Part shown: piece after piece, positions 1 to 12,182 of the stretch
How the letters are laid out: each line of letters opens with the position of its first letter
Numbering within the stretch: position 1 is the first letter of the stretch
Source of the DNA: Certhia americana
Taxonomy: Eukaryota; Chordata; Aves; Passeriformes; Certhiidae
Assembly (NCBI GenBank): GCA_018697195.1
Contig: CM031879.1
Location: forward strand, 39,955,715 to 40,019,714
Direction: 5' to 3'
Length of the DNA stretch: 64,000 nt
The notes under the pieces: generated by a model
Told to the model about the DNA's origin: nothing
The model's input: only the letters and a program-made list of their open reading frames with translations
Database searches by the model: none
Made by a program: the position numbers and the translations under genes

Positions 1-1961
1 CTCCACCTTATACCCTCCAGCACAGGAAATGCTCTCCATTTTTAATAGATTGGTAGCAGGTCTAAAAGTAGATGAAATTCTGTGCAATTGGCTGTGACAG
101 ACACATATATGGCTCATATTTTTTTTCTGATTTAACTTCTACAATGGTCCTTATGCCTGTACCTCCAGAGAAGGTTGCTGAAAGGTTATCTGCAGGGCTG
201 TAATTTTACTCATTTTGGAAAGGTAAACAGATTCAGCGTGTTACCAATCTAAACATCCCTTCAAAGTCAAAGCAACTGTTGCTGCTCTAAGATCTACTGT
301 GAGCACTCTGAACATAATTTTTTTTCTAATTTGTTAGGTTCAAATGACTGGGAATTAGCAAATTAGATACTTACGCCTGCCTCATATAAATCAAAAATAC
401 TTACCAGAAGCAGAATTCTTAGCCCGGAATACGGATTACTCTTTGATTTGAAGAAAAAGTTTGGGCAAGGAGAAACCATCTGAGTTCAAAAGCTACTTCC
501 AAGGATTTTCATTCAAATATTTTTCAGTCAGTTTTCTTGTACAGTCCTATTTCTCAGGGAAAACAGATATATGAGAGGAAGTATAAAGGAAATAATTTAA
601 AAATACTTTTACAAATAGGAATTCTGTTATCTATTTTAATTGCTGATGAACATGACATCAGTCTTAGAAAGATATACTTACCAATGAGGTACTGGAGCAA
701 GATTAGGAAAAATCCAAAGATTTAAGAAAATTAACTTTGAAGAGGGTATGTCCACAATGTGATTAAATATTATCATATAGCAGTATCAGAAAAAATTTCT
801 TGTCTCTGGATTTGAGAATCTCTCTCAAAGATGTCTCAGAAAACTCCAGAGCCCTCAGTCTTGTACATCTTCCCCACAGGAACACAATTAAAGAATGCTG
901 GCTCAGTTTACACTGCTTGCAGTCACTAAAAGGATGATGACATCCTTTTGAAAAATGAAGCCATGGATGAAAATTTCTAACAATAACTTTTATTTATTTA
1001 TTTTATTTATTTGATATATAAATGTAAATTTCACAGATGAAATCATAGTTTGTTAAAACCATATATTCAGTAACATTTGTGGACAATCTCTGAAAAATAT
1101 AACAGCCTTTTATTTTAAATTAAATTATCAAAGCTGAAATGAACTCACCAATTTAATGTAGTTTTAATCCATTGTGACTTTTTGTTCAGAACATTAAGTC
1201 TGAGCAGCTCTGGTCATGTTCTGCTGCAGATAATCAGGACTACAGTGTACACTGAGAAGACAAATTTTCATTCTGCCCTCATCTAGAATGTACTTGACAG
1301 CAATTTAGGAAAAGCAGCAGGGCTTTGAACATTATAATGAGAAAGGAAGATCATTTGTGCAATATTTGTAATGTTGAGCACTACCACTGGGCTCTCATCA
1401 TTGATTTAATTTCTGCACTTCACAATGAATTGTTGCCACCACTGCTCTTTGAGCTGTAATTAAAGTTATTGTGAAAATTTTGTAATTTCAGATTTTCAGA
1501 CTTTCATTTCTGAGGTTTACATTTTGATGAAATTTCTTCTTATTGGCTCATAGCTGTAAGCTACTAGGCTATAACAAATCTAAATATCATATATACTGAA
1601 AATATAGCAAATGGAAAGTTGGCACAAAGCACAACTAGTTCTAACTTCCCAAGTACTTGAAAGTTGGTCAGCCATCTCTGGATGTACATCCCTTCTCCAC
1701 TAATGTTCTCTCTGAATCTAGCTGCCCCACATTTCTAATAAAACACTAAAGAAGTATATCTAGACCCATTTGACAAAATTCACGGGTAGTGATGTATTCC
1801 TTTTACCTCTGCATTTCTACTACAAATTTAATTAGTTTGAAAGTATGATCATATCAAAATCTGTAGAATTCAACATATCTAAAAAAACCCAACTGCTAAA
1901 AGATCACAAAATTATCTGCAGCTTTTTTAAGCTAAGTTAAACCTAGCCTAAACTTCTTATG
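1..1961. other. Unique AT-rich non-coding DNA
   Basis: No open frame longer than about 60 codons and no mobile element that I recognise. The part from about 1150 to 1500 is less simple in composition than its surroundings and is listed separately as a possible conserved element. Confidence 0.6.
1150..1500. promoter_or_regulatory. Possible conserved non-coding element (weak)
   Basis: This stretch has balanced, non-repetitive composition and several AT-core homeodomain-type words (TAATTAAAG near 1457, TGATTTAAT near 1402) in a background of simple AT-rich DNA. It carries no open frame and no mobile-element signature. That texture is typical of vertebrate conserved elements, but conservation itself cannot be seen in one sequence. 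Confidence 0.2.
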
Positions 1962-1982
1962 AAAAAAAAAAAAAAAAAAAAA
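1962..1982 (+). repeat. A homopolymer, 21 bp
   Basis: Uninterrupted run of 21 A. No LINE or SINE body is recognisable directly 5' of it, so it is annotated only as a simple repeat. Confidence 0.95.
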
Positions 1983-2460
1983 TTAAGGCTGTAATTGATA
2001 TTTTAACAGCACAAATATGATAGTTTTATCCTTAAATATTTATGCACAGTATGTATTCACGTTTGTCATAAATTTTGCTTCATGTAGAACCTTTCTTGTT
2101 ATGCTTACAAAATAGTTTTTCTGTTTTGCTTAAATTTTTCAGCTAACACTATTCTAATAGTACTCTAGTTTGGATAAATTTTCTTTATAACAATGAGAAT
2201 CTATTAAAACTCATACATTCTTACCAATTCTTATAAAGATTTAATAGAATAAAAAAACCCATACAAACCAGACACTAAAGAGGAATATTTCATAATATAT
2301 TCTGTGTGAAAAGTCTGCAGCAATTTCTGGATGTCCCTATTATTCATCAGATAAAATGGACAGCCACATTGTTCTTTTCCAGGTACTCTGATCTACTTTA
2401 AGTGTATAAACTTGCACTTTGTGCTATAATAGTGCAAGAAGATGGAATATTTTTTATTTA

Positions 2461-2485
2461 TTTTTTTTTTTTTTTTTTTTTTTTT
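2461..2485 (+). repeat. T homopolymer, 25 bp
   Basis: Uninterrupted run of 25 T after a short T/A-rich lead-in. It creates a spurious Phe-rich open frame across 2402-2614. Confidence 0.95.
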
Positions 2486-3954
2486 ATTTCATTTATACTC
2501 CAAAGTACACTACTTGATTTATTTGCAGCAATATTACAGCATTTAGGTATGCCAGTGATTTGGAATCAATCAATACTTAGATACAATAAGTGCAATTTTT
2601 TCTGTATTTACTGATATTATCCCAATCAAAATCAAAATGCACACTGCTACAAAATAATCCATTGGCTGGACATTTGAATGCACAGGACTAATGGTTAAAT
2701 TTCACACAAACAGTACTGCTGTCTTGGCACTTGTGTTCTTTGGCAGATAAGTTTGTCTCTTTAAATATAAACTTGCCTGTTTCAGCTCTACCTTTTGAGA
2801 GAGTAACAAAGTGAAATAATAATATTGCAGGTACTACCTGGATGTGAAAGTTAGCAAATGTCCTTGGCAATTATATTCCAACAAGCATTCTAGAGACAGG
2901 CTAATGAACTTTAGAAGTATTCAACTTATGTATAACTATATGAAAAGTCATTATGCTTTTATTACTTAAAGATACATATTAACCATACATGCTGGCAGAA
3001 TTTTTAGTAAATCATAATTGATCTTTTTCTGTGATCATTTTGTGATAGATTCCCAATTATCTGTGTTGTTTTATTGTCATTATATAACTTTCACTGTGAT
3101 CCCAAAAGATGGACCTGTGAACAATCATTCATATGGGCGTGTGAAAACCCATCTCCCTTATTTCTCCTTAAAAGATTTTTGACACTATTTCACAACATTG
3201 TTACAAGTCTTTGAGGAGTTCCAACAACTAAAAAATTGATAATACACAGTGATAAGGAAATACAGAATTTTTAATAAAAATGCTCTAAAAAATGACAAGA
3301 TCTGAAAATTACTAATATTTCTGCTAAATAATATAAAGTGTATGGAAGTTAAATAATTAAAGAATTTCCAGTTGGATTCTTTTAAAGACGTCTGAGCAAA
3401 CAGACCAACTAAAACTTTTGTCTGAGTAGCATCAAAGGGAATTTGTTGTTAACATCAAGGGTTAGAATATAACCCCTTATCTTTATGTTCTGGTTTTCTA
3501 TCAGTATGATAAGTGTAAAACCACTCTATTTCCCATTCCATTCGGCTGTTTGGATTGCTTGTTCTTCAGCATAAAAATAGTTTCTCACTACACACATCAG
3601 AAAGGTACTGATCTTGGATACAGCTTCTAGTGTTACCCTTATGGATAACAGTTCAGAGTATAAAAACACATAGACAAGTGGAATATATTTCAGTCAACTT
3701 CAAAAAGAATGTTCTTTGAATTTATTTACTGGTACACATTCACAGTAACAACAATATATATCTTTGCCTGAAGAAAAAAAATCAAATATAATGTGTTGTA
3801 TACTTCTTATGCCTTTGCCCTGATCCAAAGACTCTTTGATGTTAATAAATATATTATAGGCTTTCTTATTTAAAGATATTCCTGAAACAAAAAGGAGACC
3901 CTATTTGTTTCCTGAACATTCAAGAATATTTATGGATCTACTTGTATAAAATAA
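2486..3954. other. Unique non-coding DNA
   Basis: AT-rich sequence with stop codons frequent in all six frames. I see no repeat family, RNA gene or regulatory signature here. Confidence 0.55.
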
Positions 3955-4845
3955 CAGATTTGACTTAGGGAAATAATTTAATTTATTGCAAATCTAAGGG
4001 AGTAAGATAATGAGAAATAAGAAAAAAAAAAATCAGTAAAAAATACATTCCTCCCACCCCTCCTTCTTCCCAAGATCAACTTAATTCCCAACTTCCCTAA
4101 CTTGTTCTGGAGTAGGACAGGGAATGAGGGTTGCAGCAAATTCATATTACTTTGTTGCCCTTCATCTTCACCCTGTTCCAGCATGAGGTCCCCTCCTATA
4201 GGAAACAGTCCTTTATTCTAAACTGGATCCTTCCCATGGGCTGTGGCTCTTCACAAACTGCTCCACTGGGTCCTTTCTGTGGAGCGCAGTCCTTCAGGAA
4301 TAAGCTGCTTCAGCCTGAGACCTGCAGAGGGTCGCAAACCTGCCCCAGCATGGGATCCTTTCTCTTTGTGATCTTCTAGAAGCCTTCTCCTACATGGACT
4401 GAAGTCATAACTTCCTTCAGGGCAGATTGATCTGCTCCAGTATGGAGTTGTCCACAGGCTGTAGGTGCATTTCAGTTCCCCTGTAGATCTGCATGGGCTG
4501 CAGGGGTGCAGCTGCCACAACATGGCCTTCACCATGGACTGCAGGGGAGTCTCTGCCCCTCTGCCTGAAGCACATCCTTCTTCCTTCCCTGCCTTGCTGT
4601 CTGTCTCACATATTCCCATTCCTCTCTCCAGCTGCTGCTGCCCAGCAGTTTTTTCTCCTTGAATCCTGGAGGCACTACTGCCATTATCAATGGCCTCAGC
4701 TTCAGCCCGCAGAGAGTGTGTCTTGGAGTCTGCTGCAAATGGCTCTATCAGACATGAGGGAAGTTTCCAGCATCTTCTCATCTCTCCAAAATGCTATTGG
4801 AGTTCCCATGACTACCTAAAACCTTCTCACAATAGATATTAGACT
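3955..4845 (-). mobile_element. Endogenous retrovirus internal-region relic (avian, ERVL-like)
   Basis: This block is clearly more GC-rich than its flanks and matches, by recognition, a dispersed avian repeat that I associate with the internal region of ERVL-like endogenous retroviruses. On the plus strand it contains degenerate copies of a 'ctgctccag-catggg-tcc' word spaced roughly 60-80 bases apart (near 4258, 4305, 4342 and 4434). On the minus strand 4781-4251 stays open for 176 codons from an ATG, rich in Glu, Gly, Trp-Ser and Arg. Frames like this are common in unmasked bird annotations and I know of no demonstrated function. No gag, protease, reverse transcriptase or envelope motif is visible. 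Assignment to ERVL and to this strand rests on memory of the consensus; the boundaries are approximate. Confidence 0.6.
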
Positions 4846-5349
4846 TTAAAAATTGCATTATTAACATTTCAGAAAGCCAAGATAACATAATTGAAGAAAC
4901 AACTGATGATTGCTGTATTGTTAATGACATTTTATTTTTGCTGTTATTTTAGAGTACTCCCTTTCTCCTTCTAAATTATAATATAGATTATCAGAGTAAT
5001 ATTTTATGTTAATGTCAAAAGAACTGCAGATAATTTTAAAGTGGTATTAAGAGGAGAAAATTTTGACCAGCAATGGCTCAGACATATTGTGCTTCATCTG
5101 AGGTAGACAGACCTCAGATTATTATATTATTATTATCATATTACCATTAATCATATAATTATTCTGCTTTTTTTTTCTGTCCTTTTTTAATTGGACATTT
5201 CTGTTACTTACTTTATACTACTGTTATGGTCTAACTGATGATGTTTATCAAACTGGAAATCTTTTATTCTTTCTCTGTGTCTCATTTTGGCTTTTATTGC
5301 CAGATTTTTCCAGAAATTATGTGTTATGGCTATATAGATGCCTTTCGAA
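4846..5349. other. Unique non-coding DNA
   Basis: AT-rich, with a short TTA/ATT-rich patch around 5122-5165. No gene seen. Confidence 0.5.
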
Positions 5350-5408
5350 GAATGGATTAGATTAAATGATCCGTAAAGTCCCTTCCAGTCCAGTGCATTG
5401 TAGTTTTA
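5350..5408 (+). mobile_element. CR1 LINE, extreme 3' tail fragment
   Basis: The order 'ggattag..atgatc..taaagtcccttccag' is the conserved end of avian CR1 3' UTRs read in the sense direction. Only about 60 bases remain and the terminal octamer repeats are decayed. CR1 copies are normally 5'-truncated, so a tail-only copy is unsurprising. Confidence 0.6.
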
Positions 5409-5786
5409 GGTTTAGAAAAAAATCAATCATGGTAACAGCTATATGAGGTTTCTGCTTGTGATAGTTGCTCTGTGTCAAGGACTCTGACAGTCTTCAGGCT
5501 CAAACAGTATTAGGAGAGTGGACATGGGTGCAATTGAACTTATGTTAAACATGTTCTAAACATGGTTTATTCACACAGTATAAGATTTCTGTTCATATGA
5601 TAGCCAAATATATAGAAATACTTGGGAAAAAAATCTAGAAAATGAAACATATATAAAAGATGAGAAATATGATAACTCTAGTAAAGGCTTGTCACTTTAA
5701 GCAGTCATTTAACACCTCCCATACCCAGTAAAAAGAAATATTCACTTCTACACTGTGAATCTCCTGAGTGTAAAGTAGACCTGTGA

Positions 5787-5823
5787 GGGGGGGGAAAAAA
5801 AAAAACAAAAAACAAAAAAAAAA
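5787..5823 (+). repeat. G8 followed by A-rich low-complexity tract
   Basis: Eight G, eleven A, then A-rich DNA broken by single C bases. The abrupt G-run to A-run junction is notable, but I see no element attached. Confidence 0.9.
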
Positions 5824-8800
5824 CCCAAACCAACAACCTTTTAGAGAAACAGATTTTAGGTTAATTAATTGAAATCTAGATGTCCATACTGAATCTCATG
5901 ATTGATAAATATCAAGGTATGTCACTTCTAGTCTCAAAATTTACCACAAAGTCCATGATGGCTGGAGCATGAGAATTTCAGTGTCTAGAATAAAAGAGCA
6001 GTGTTGAATCATTAGTGCCCTGATATGATTCTCCTTTCTTTTTATATACTACATATTGTAACTATACATGTGACAAAAGCAACTGTACCTAAGGTCATGA
6101 TATGTCTTTAACTCATTAATAACTGCTGTACTGACTGAATAGTTAAGTTAGAAAGGAATTTCCTTTGTGAATAACTAAATGCCTTTTCAATTTCTGAGCA
6201 TTGCAGGGAAGAAAAAAACGAACCCATAGATAGCCTTCTAATCTGTAGTTAATTAAAATTGACCTCAACACTTGGTGCAATGCAGGATTTTACATCAACA
6301 TTGTTTTACTTATCAAATGTCTTCCATGCACAGACAGGACCACAAAATAAAGTGACCTCCTTTGAATTAGCCAAGTAGGTAAGAAGTTTCAAAATTGGAA
6401 TACAAATTCTGGCTCATTTTGGCACCTTTGAAAAGGAAATTATTGCAAGAATTATGTCTATATATGGGTTTATAAGCACAATTAAAATTTTCACTTTTGA
6501 GAATCTGGTCAATGTATAGAATGATGAGGCATGTGCTGGCTTAAAATATTTGCTATCTATCTATCAAAATGCAATAAAGACTGTGCAATAGAGAGAGTCA
6601 GGATGAGAACAAAACTGAAAATACTTTTTTACAGAGAAATAACCTTCCTTTCTCACAGATACTTTCCTATTAGCTGCTATCTCTGACCCTTATCCTTTAA
6701 AAATCGCCTCCTGTGAGCAATGCGTATAATAAGTCTTATGCTGAAATTGCCTCAGAACGTGTACAAGCATGCCAGGAAGTATATAAATATATTACTGACT
6801 CTAGCTGCACTATGTATATTTAATAAGCAAATAATAAACATGACATAAAATTTCTAAAATTAAAAAGACCAGAAGCCATCCATGAAATTGTCAATTATCT
6901 GACTCTCCCTGCAGTGTTGAAAGGATAAAGCAAAGGTTCAAATCACACTTTGCTCTGCATCAATCTCCAATTTATACATTCCCTCTAGCTCAGCCTCTTT
7001 AACCTCTCAGAACCAGTTCTCCCCATGCTCATTATCTTTAAAAATAAAATTTGATCTATATTCTTAACCCAAATGTAATACGCATTTTAGACCAAGTTCC
7101 CAACATCTATTATTCTCCATAAGAAATGTCTTCTAGTATTGCAGGAAATAAGATCAGGTTGCTCAAAATAAGTATTGCTATTTACCTTAGATAGTTTCTT
7201 TCATTATTATCTGAGTTTATCAGTGCTGAAAAACATGAATATCTGGGGTAAAGATATAAATGTCAAGATACTCAACTATCTTTCCTTCCCTTGAGTAACA
7301 ATTACCTACACACAGAAATTACATATCTGCTTCAGCCTAGACAAAACACTTTGACTAATTAAATAGTTAGAATTGGACAGATTCTTAGAAGTGATTTTAG
7401 GAGACCACTAATATTTCAGCATTCAACAACTGGGTTTTTTGGTTGTTGGTTTTTTTTTTTTTTTTTTTTTTTTTTAAGGTGGGTTTTTTAAGGATGAGCA
7501 GTGGTAGTCAAAATCTGTTAGTTCATCAAGATTAAATTTTGCTGTAAAAAATATATCAGTCATGAAAGCTAACTTACTGACAAAGAATCTATGAAACCAA
7601 GGTGCTATTTCTCACCAAAATAGGAGGGAAAAAAAGTGAGAAGATACACATGAATTTTATTTTTAACCGCATTGTCTCCCTTCTTCATCTCTTGATAAAT
7701 GACCACATCCCAAAGCAAATTCCACAGCTCCAATAAAGTAGCAGCTTTCCCTGAACTTTTGCAAGTATTTCCTACTTCTATTTGAAGAGTCCTTACAGTA
7801 AAGGAATGTTGAAACATATAAAGTGTTCCTTGAAAATGCCATAGTGCTAATTTTCTTGCTGCTATCATGTATTTACTATACCAGAGTTAATCATGATTTT
7901 TTGTTTATAAAGGGTTCATTACAGAAGTCTTTTAGAGTGTCTGCTAGTCTTTAAAAATGAATAGCATAATCTCAAAGGAATTTGTCTATCTAAGGTTAGA
8001 TGGAAAATGATGAATTATCAAAAAGATTAATTATTATCCTGAATCATCATTCATCCATCTTTTATATAAGAAGAGAAATTTGACTAATTAAAATAGAAAA
8101 GAACCTTGTGAGAAAAGTCTAAATGTGTTTTTATAGAGTGCTTAGGTAATAGCAGTTATATTGTAAACAAACTTCATTTTCAAGTAGCGAAAGTTTTCAA
8201 GTTTCTTCTCTAAACGTTTGTATAAGGAATGCATAAGAGATGGAGAGATATTAAATGATATTAGAAATATTCTATGTTAATTTACCTTGGCATAGGAAGA
8301 CGAGAGGAAATCAAAGCATATGTTAAACACAAAAAGCTCCACAAGAGGCTTGAAAGAAATTTCATGGGTTTGATACAAATTATTTGATAGCTTATGAGTT
8401 CTGCATTAAGTTGCAAGTATATAAATACACTGTGTGTGTTTTTGTTTTCTATAAGATTTGGGTATCTGTGTTTATAAACATACACAGCATGACAGCTATC
8501 CACAATTGATTCAAAACATCCAGTTCATCCAAAACTCTTAAGAAAAGCTAGGAGTTTTAGGTCATTTGCAATATCATCCATGATATTTCAATCAATCAAA
8601 TTTGAAAGTCCACATTTTTATTTCCAGCAAGAATTTCACTTGAGTCAGAAAATACCGCATTTTTCTGTGTTAGTTATTCACTATCTCTTAGTTTTAGCAT
8701 GTTACATTTTACATCAAAATGCTGAAACTGGATAAATTTACTCCTTCTGGCTACTGTCTGTGTGGCTGGTGTGCAGGAGTGATGTCCTGCTCCCTGATAA

Positions 8801-9520
8801 TAATTAAACATGGTTGAATAGCATAAGCTGCTGGACTTCAAATGAGAGAAAGCAGTAAGAATCCTGCAGTGCAAAAGGAACAACAAAAAAGCATTTCTCA
8901 GGACTGCTTAAAGACTTGCTTGTTGGAAACTCCTGTTTCTCATGGCTAGCACCCCAGGTTGTGCCTCCAGTAGCAGCTAGCATGGCCCAATAACAGCAGA
9001 CCTGTGGAGAAAACTGGTGCTAAGGACATGGTGACTGCAGGATATATACTTCATCAGGATTTACTTCAGCTTAAAGTTTTACTTTAGCCTGGTTCATGGA
9101 CTGAAAGTATCTTAGCAATAGGTGGTATACCTGCTTCTGAAATGCATTTTCCAATTTAATATTCTTAAAGGAAAAAAAGAAACCACAACTAACTAGTTTG
9201 TGTGCTTGCTGAGACCACACTGTGAATAAACCAAAGCACAATAAATAGTGGCACTGGGGAGAGCTGCTTTAAAAATGCAGTCCTGATACAAACTAAAATG
9301 ATAATGTAGAATAAAATCTTTGGAGGCAAATGAAAAGCAATTTTTTCTTAGAAGATAAAATGTATGGTTGGTGAAAGCTGACATGACATAGACAATTGCT
9401 GGAGAGATGGATCCATTCTACAATGATAAAATAGAACAGAGACAGATTTTCAGACGTCTCTATTTCTTTTTTGTCTTCTACAAAAGATCCCAGTCTTCTC
9501 TGTAGGCAGTGTCACTTCGT
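5824..9520. other. Unique non-coding DNA with a 26-bp T run
   Basis: No recognisable genes or mobile elements. The only clear simple repeat is T26 at 7450-7475, preceded by TTGG/TTGT words. Open frames at 7605-7868, 8282-8503, 8674-8886 and 9193-9384 are all under 90 codons and show no family features. Confidence 0.55.
7450..7475 (+). repeat. T homopolymer, 26 bp
   Basis: Uninterrupted T run following GGTTGTTGG. Confidence 0.95.
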
Positions 9521-10167
9521 TGTGGATTGTAAATTAAGCCACCTTAACAGGAACTTGAGATAAGAAAAAGAAGGTACTGCTGTCCAAGTGTTATCTCAGA
9601 CCTAGGGGGAGGTTAACAAGCTGGGGGAGAAGAATCTATCACTGATAATGGATGTAAAGAATGCAGAATTTATAGGTCACAAGGAAAGCCAACTCGGCAG
9701 CGGTGCTGAAAACAGCTCAGACTGGGTAAAAGGTAATTTCAGCAACAAGAGATAGTGGCCAGCTCACAACCCACTGACTCAAGAAACCCACCAACTCAAA
9801 AGAATAGAAAGACTGGGTATGGGACTAGTTAGCATTAGAAGTGAGGGAATCATTTAACCAGTAGAATAAGGGACCTTTTTAGCCAATGAACATTACTTCT
9901 TTTGTCTGCTAAAATAAAATGTATATCTAGTGGAAACTTTAGAACATCAGGAACCCCACCACCTACAAGCACAGGGTGAAGAAGGACCAACAGGAGGCCA
10001 CAGAATCCATGGGTTGTGACTATCTTCTGCTTGATTTCTCTCTCCCTCCCTCCCTTCCCATTTTCTATTGCCTTCTATTTCTCTGTTAAATAATATCTGT
10101 ATTATTGACTTCAGCATATGATCTTGTTTGCACAGCAGAGGCATCTCTCACTAATCAGATCTTAACA
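9521..10167 (+). mobile_element. Probable solo LTR of an avian endogenous retrovirus
   Basis: The segment opens with TGTGGATTG and has the layout of an LTR read in the sense direction: a U3-like body; a TATA-like AATGTATATCTA near 9919; a C/T-rich R-U5 block (CTCTCTCCCTCCCTCCC near 10040); then a TTAAATAATAT polyadenylation-type signal near 10087 and a short tail to a possible CTTAACA end. Several blocks (GGAACTTGAGATAAG, GTTATCTCAGACCTAGGGG, GACTTCAGCATATGATCT) match, by recognition, an LTR family widespread in songbirds. No internal retroviral sequence follows, so it would be a solo LTR. I could not find a convincing target-site duplication, so both ends are approximate. Confidence 0.65.
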
Positions 10168-10524
10168 CAAGGTTCCCAAAGGTACAAAGACAGGATGTTA
10201 ACAGAGTTCTTCAAAATAAAAGCATAGACTATAATCATCAAAAATGAGTAATTGCTTGCCATTGAAAGATTGCAATTTTTTACCAGGGAGAAACTGATCT
10301 TAGGGATCAGAGAAAACACATCAGCTATTCAAGATATTAAAAATACAATGTATATAGTAAAACTTCAGTGTAAAATTAAAAGATGAATTAATGAAGAGCA
10401 AGAAGATTGTGTTTAAAAAATAACAAGGGCAAGCCCAAGTAGATCCACAAGTGGGGAAAAAGCCTCCTTTCACAAGCATCATACTCCACTTGATGTCCCT
10501 GATGACTGCACAAAGGTTTTTTAC
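10168..10524. other. Unique non-coding DNA
   Basis: Short AT-rich interval between the LTR and the exon-like segment. Nothing distinctive seen. Confidence 0.5.
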
Positions 10525-10693
10525 CTTGATTTTTTTCTGATGTGAATCTGAAAGAGCAGACAGTGTTTTTCTTAAATGGTTTGGATCTGCACTATTGAAA
10601 ATCTGTGCCAAGACAGATGAGAGTGACCACTGGAGTTGCCTGTTCCCATAGTGTGCCTCCACATTTTTGCAAGACTTTAAGACATCTGTTTCA
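10525..10693 (-). CDS. Exon-like segment, unidentified (56 codons)
   Basis: Read on the minus strand, this 169-base segment is preceded by a pyrimidine-containing tract ending ACTATATTCAG and followed by GTAAAA after AAG. That is a plausible acceptor and a good donor. Between them the frame is open and encodes 56 residues of soluble, helix-prone composition (SLSSVLAQIFNSADPNHLRK is a stretch of it). The surrounding minus-strand frame is open from 10746 to 10321, but its parts outside the predicted splice sites look like translated intron (Phe, Ile, Tyr-rich). The first base would complete a split codon and the last codon is complete. I do not recognise the protein family. It could be an internal exon of an unannotated gene, a remnant of a retrocopy, or chance; splice-like words are common and no partner exon was found. 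Confidence 0.25.
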
Positions 10694-11941
10694 CTGAATA
10701 TAGTAGAATAAGAGTGTTTTATGAAGGACAGATGAAAAATAATCATGACTGGTTTTTTTGTTTGCCTTGGTTTGTTTGCTAACCAGGTTTTTACTGTATA
10801 TCTTTAAAAAGGAATGGTTAGGCAGCAAAGTTAAAAATCTGCTTATTTGTCTTTCCTGGCTGCTGTAATTCACTCAGATAGAATCTTCTGGAAATATGGG
10901 ATTTTTGTTTTTTTCTGCAAATGTCTAAACTTTTCAAGGTGAACCTTCTGATGGGTGCATAGAAAATGAGCCAAAGGACCCAATGGGCAAGCAGAGGCTG
11001 GGAAACCATTGAAAAGAGAAGGACAGAGATGACCAGCCAAGTGTGTGTGGTAATAGGAGAACAGTCTCAGAGTGCATCAGCTGCAGCGTGGTGGCACTCA
11101 GCTGTTGTCTTGTATTGCTGTAAAAGACCAAAAGAATGGAGCAAATACTCATCCTGAAAAGACAGAGTAGAAAAAGTAGAGACTATATACAAATCTCCCT
11201 ACTTTCACTCTCTTAGCCAGCAGGTTTGGGATTTCACAATTAAAAAATATCTGTTTGTCTCAGTATATTGAGTAAACCTAGCTTTATAAGTTTCATGTTC
11301 TCCTGGTACTTTGCATAAGCTCTCTTAAGAGAAAACATTCTCAAAATCCTAGTCAATTTTTTGATGTATTTTTGCCAATAACAACTGATGAAAAAAAAAG
11401 TTGTTCAAGGAGGAAATAATGGGGAAAAAATTGAATGAAATTTGGAAATTAGAAAAAAAAATGTGATGAAAAAGGGAGACAGACTGGATGGCAAGTGCAA
11501 TTTTGAAGTATTCCAGATTGTTTTGTTCACATCTTCTCAAAAAACTGAGAAACCTAATTTGCTTTGAAAGGCCACATTATGTCCTCACACTTCCCAGCAT
11601 ACATATTAACCATGTAATTTTAGAAAACCACTATGCCATCATGTGCATCTCACATTTGCTATTAGACCAAGTACCTGGGAAGATGAGTGAGCATGATAAA
11701 TATTACCTTTATCTGACCTTTCAGATGGTCAGTGCATTAAGACCATGGCTGAAAACTGGGCAAAAAGCAATTCTTTTTCAGTTTATGCAGCCTCAAAAAA
11801 CAGAAAGAAGTGGGGTTTTTTAATTATTTTTCAGTGTTCAGTTTTTGCTATATCATATAGAAGCACAAAAAGAAGTCTTTTTCACTTCGCTCACTATTAA
11901 ATGCTCAGATACCAAGTTAGATAGTGACATAAAAATTTCTG
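10694..11941. other. Unique non-coding DNA
   Basis: Contains moderately GC-rich sequence at about 10930-11150 and a 111-codon plus-strand frame at 11488-11823. Neither has family features, splice context or codon behaviour that I would call coding. No mobile element recognised. Confidence 0.5.
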
Positions 11942-12063
11942 TAGGTAAATAAATTACATCAAAATGTGCCTTCATACACAAGCAATGTTATATGATCTCA
12001 GTCTTGTGATCATATAACATTGCTTGTGTATGAAGGCACATTTTGATGTAATTTATTTGCCTA
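11942..12063. repeat. Near-perfect 56-bp inverted repeat (hairpin)
   Basis: The arms 11942-11997 and 12008-12063 are reverse complements at 55 of 56 positions, separated by a 10-base loop (TCAGTCTTGT). The only mismatch pairs T11946 with G12059, which would still pair as U-G in a plus-strand transcript. Inside the loop, CA at 11999-12000 can also pair with TG at 12005-12006. Symmetry stops at the outer edges, and I see no terminal TA or TTAA duplication that would mark a DNA transposon. The arms are ordinary AT-rich sequence, not a known repeat. Possible origins are a template-switch or foldback duplication, a young palindromic MITE, a small-RNA hairpin, or an assembly or library artefact. 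The pairing itself is seen directly. Confidence 0.97.
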
Positions 12064-12148
12064 AATAAAAACCAATTCACAGGCTGAACAATAAAGCTTC
12101 TTTATAAGTTTGCAGCAATTCTAATTCCCTTTTCATTTCTCAGTCACA

Positions 12149-12151
<3 letters not shown>

Positions 12152-12182
<31 letters not shown>

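Noticed and set aside
2402..2614. Phe-rich 70-codon frame
   Set aside because: It is created by a 25-base T run.
4251..4781. 176-codon minus-strand open frame as a gene
   Set aside because: It lies wholly inside an avian retroviral internal-region repeat, and frames like it recur in many copies of that repeat.
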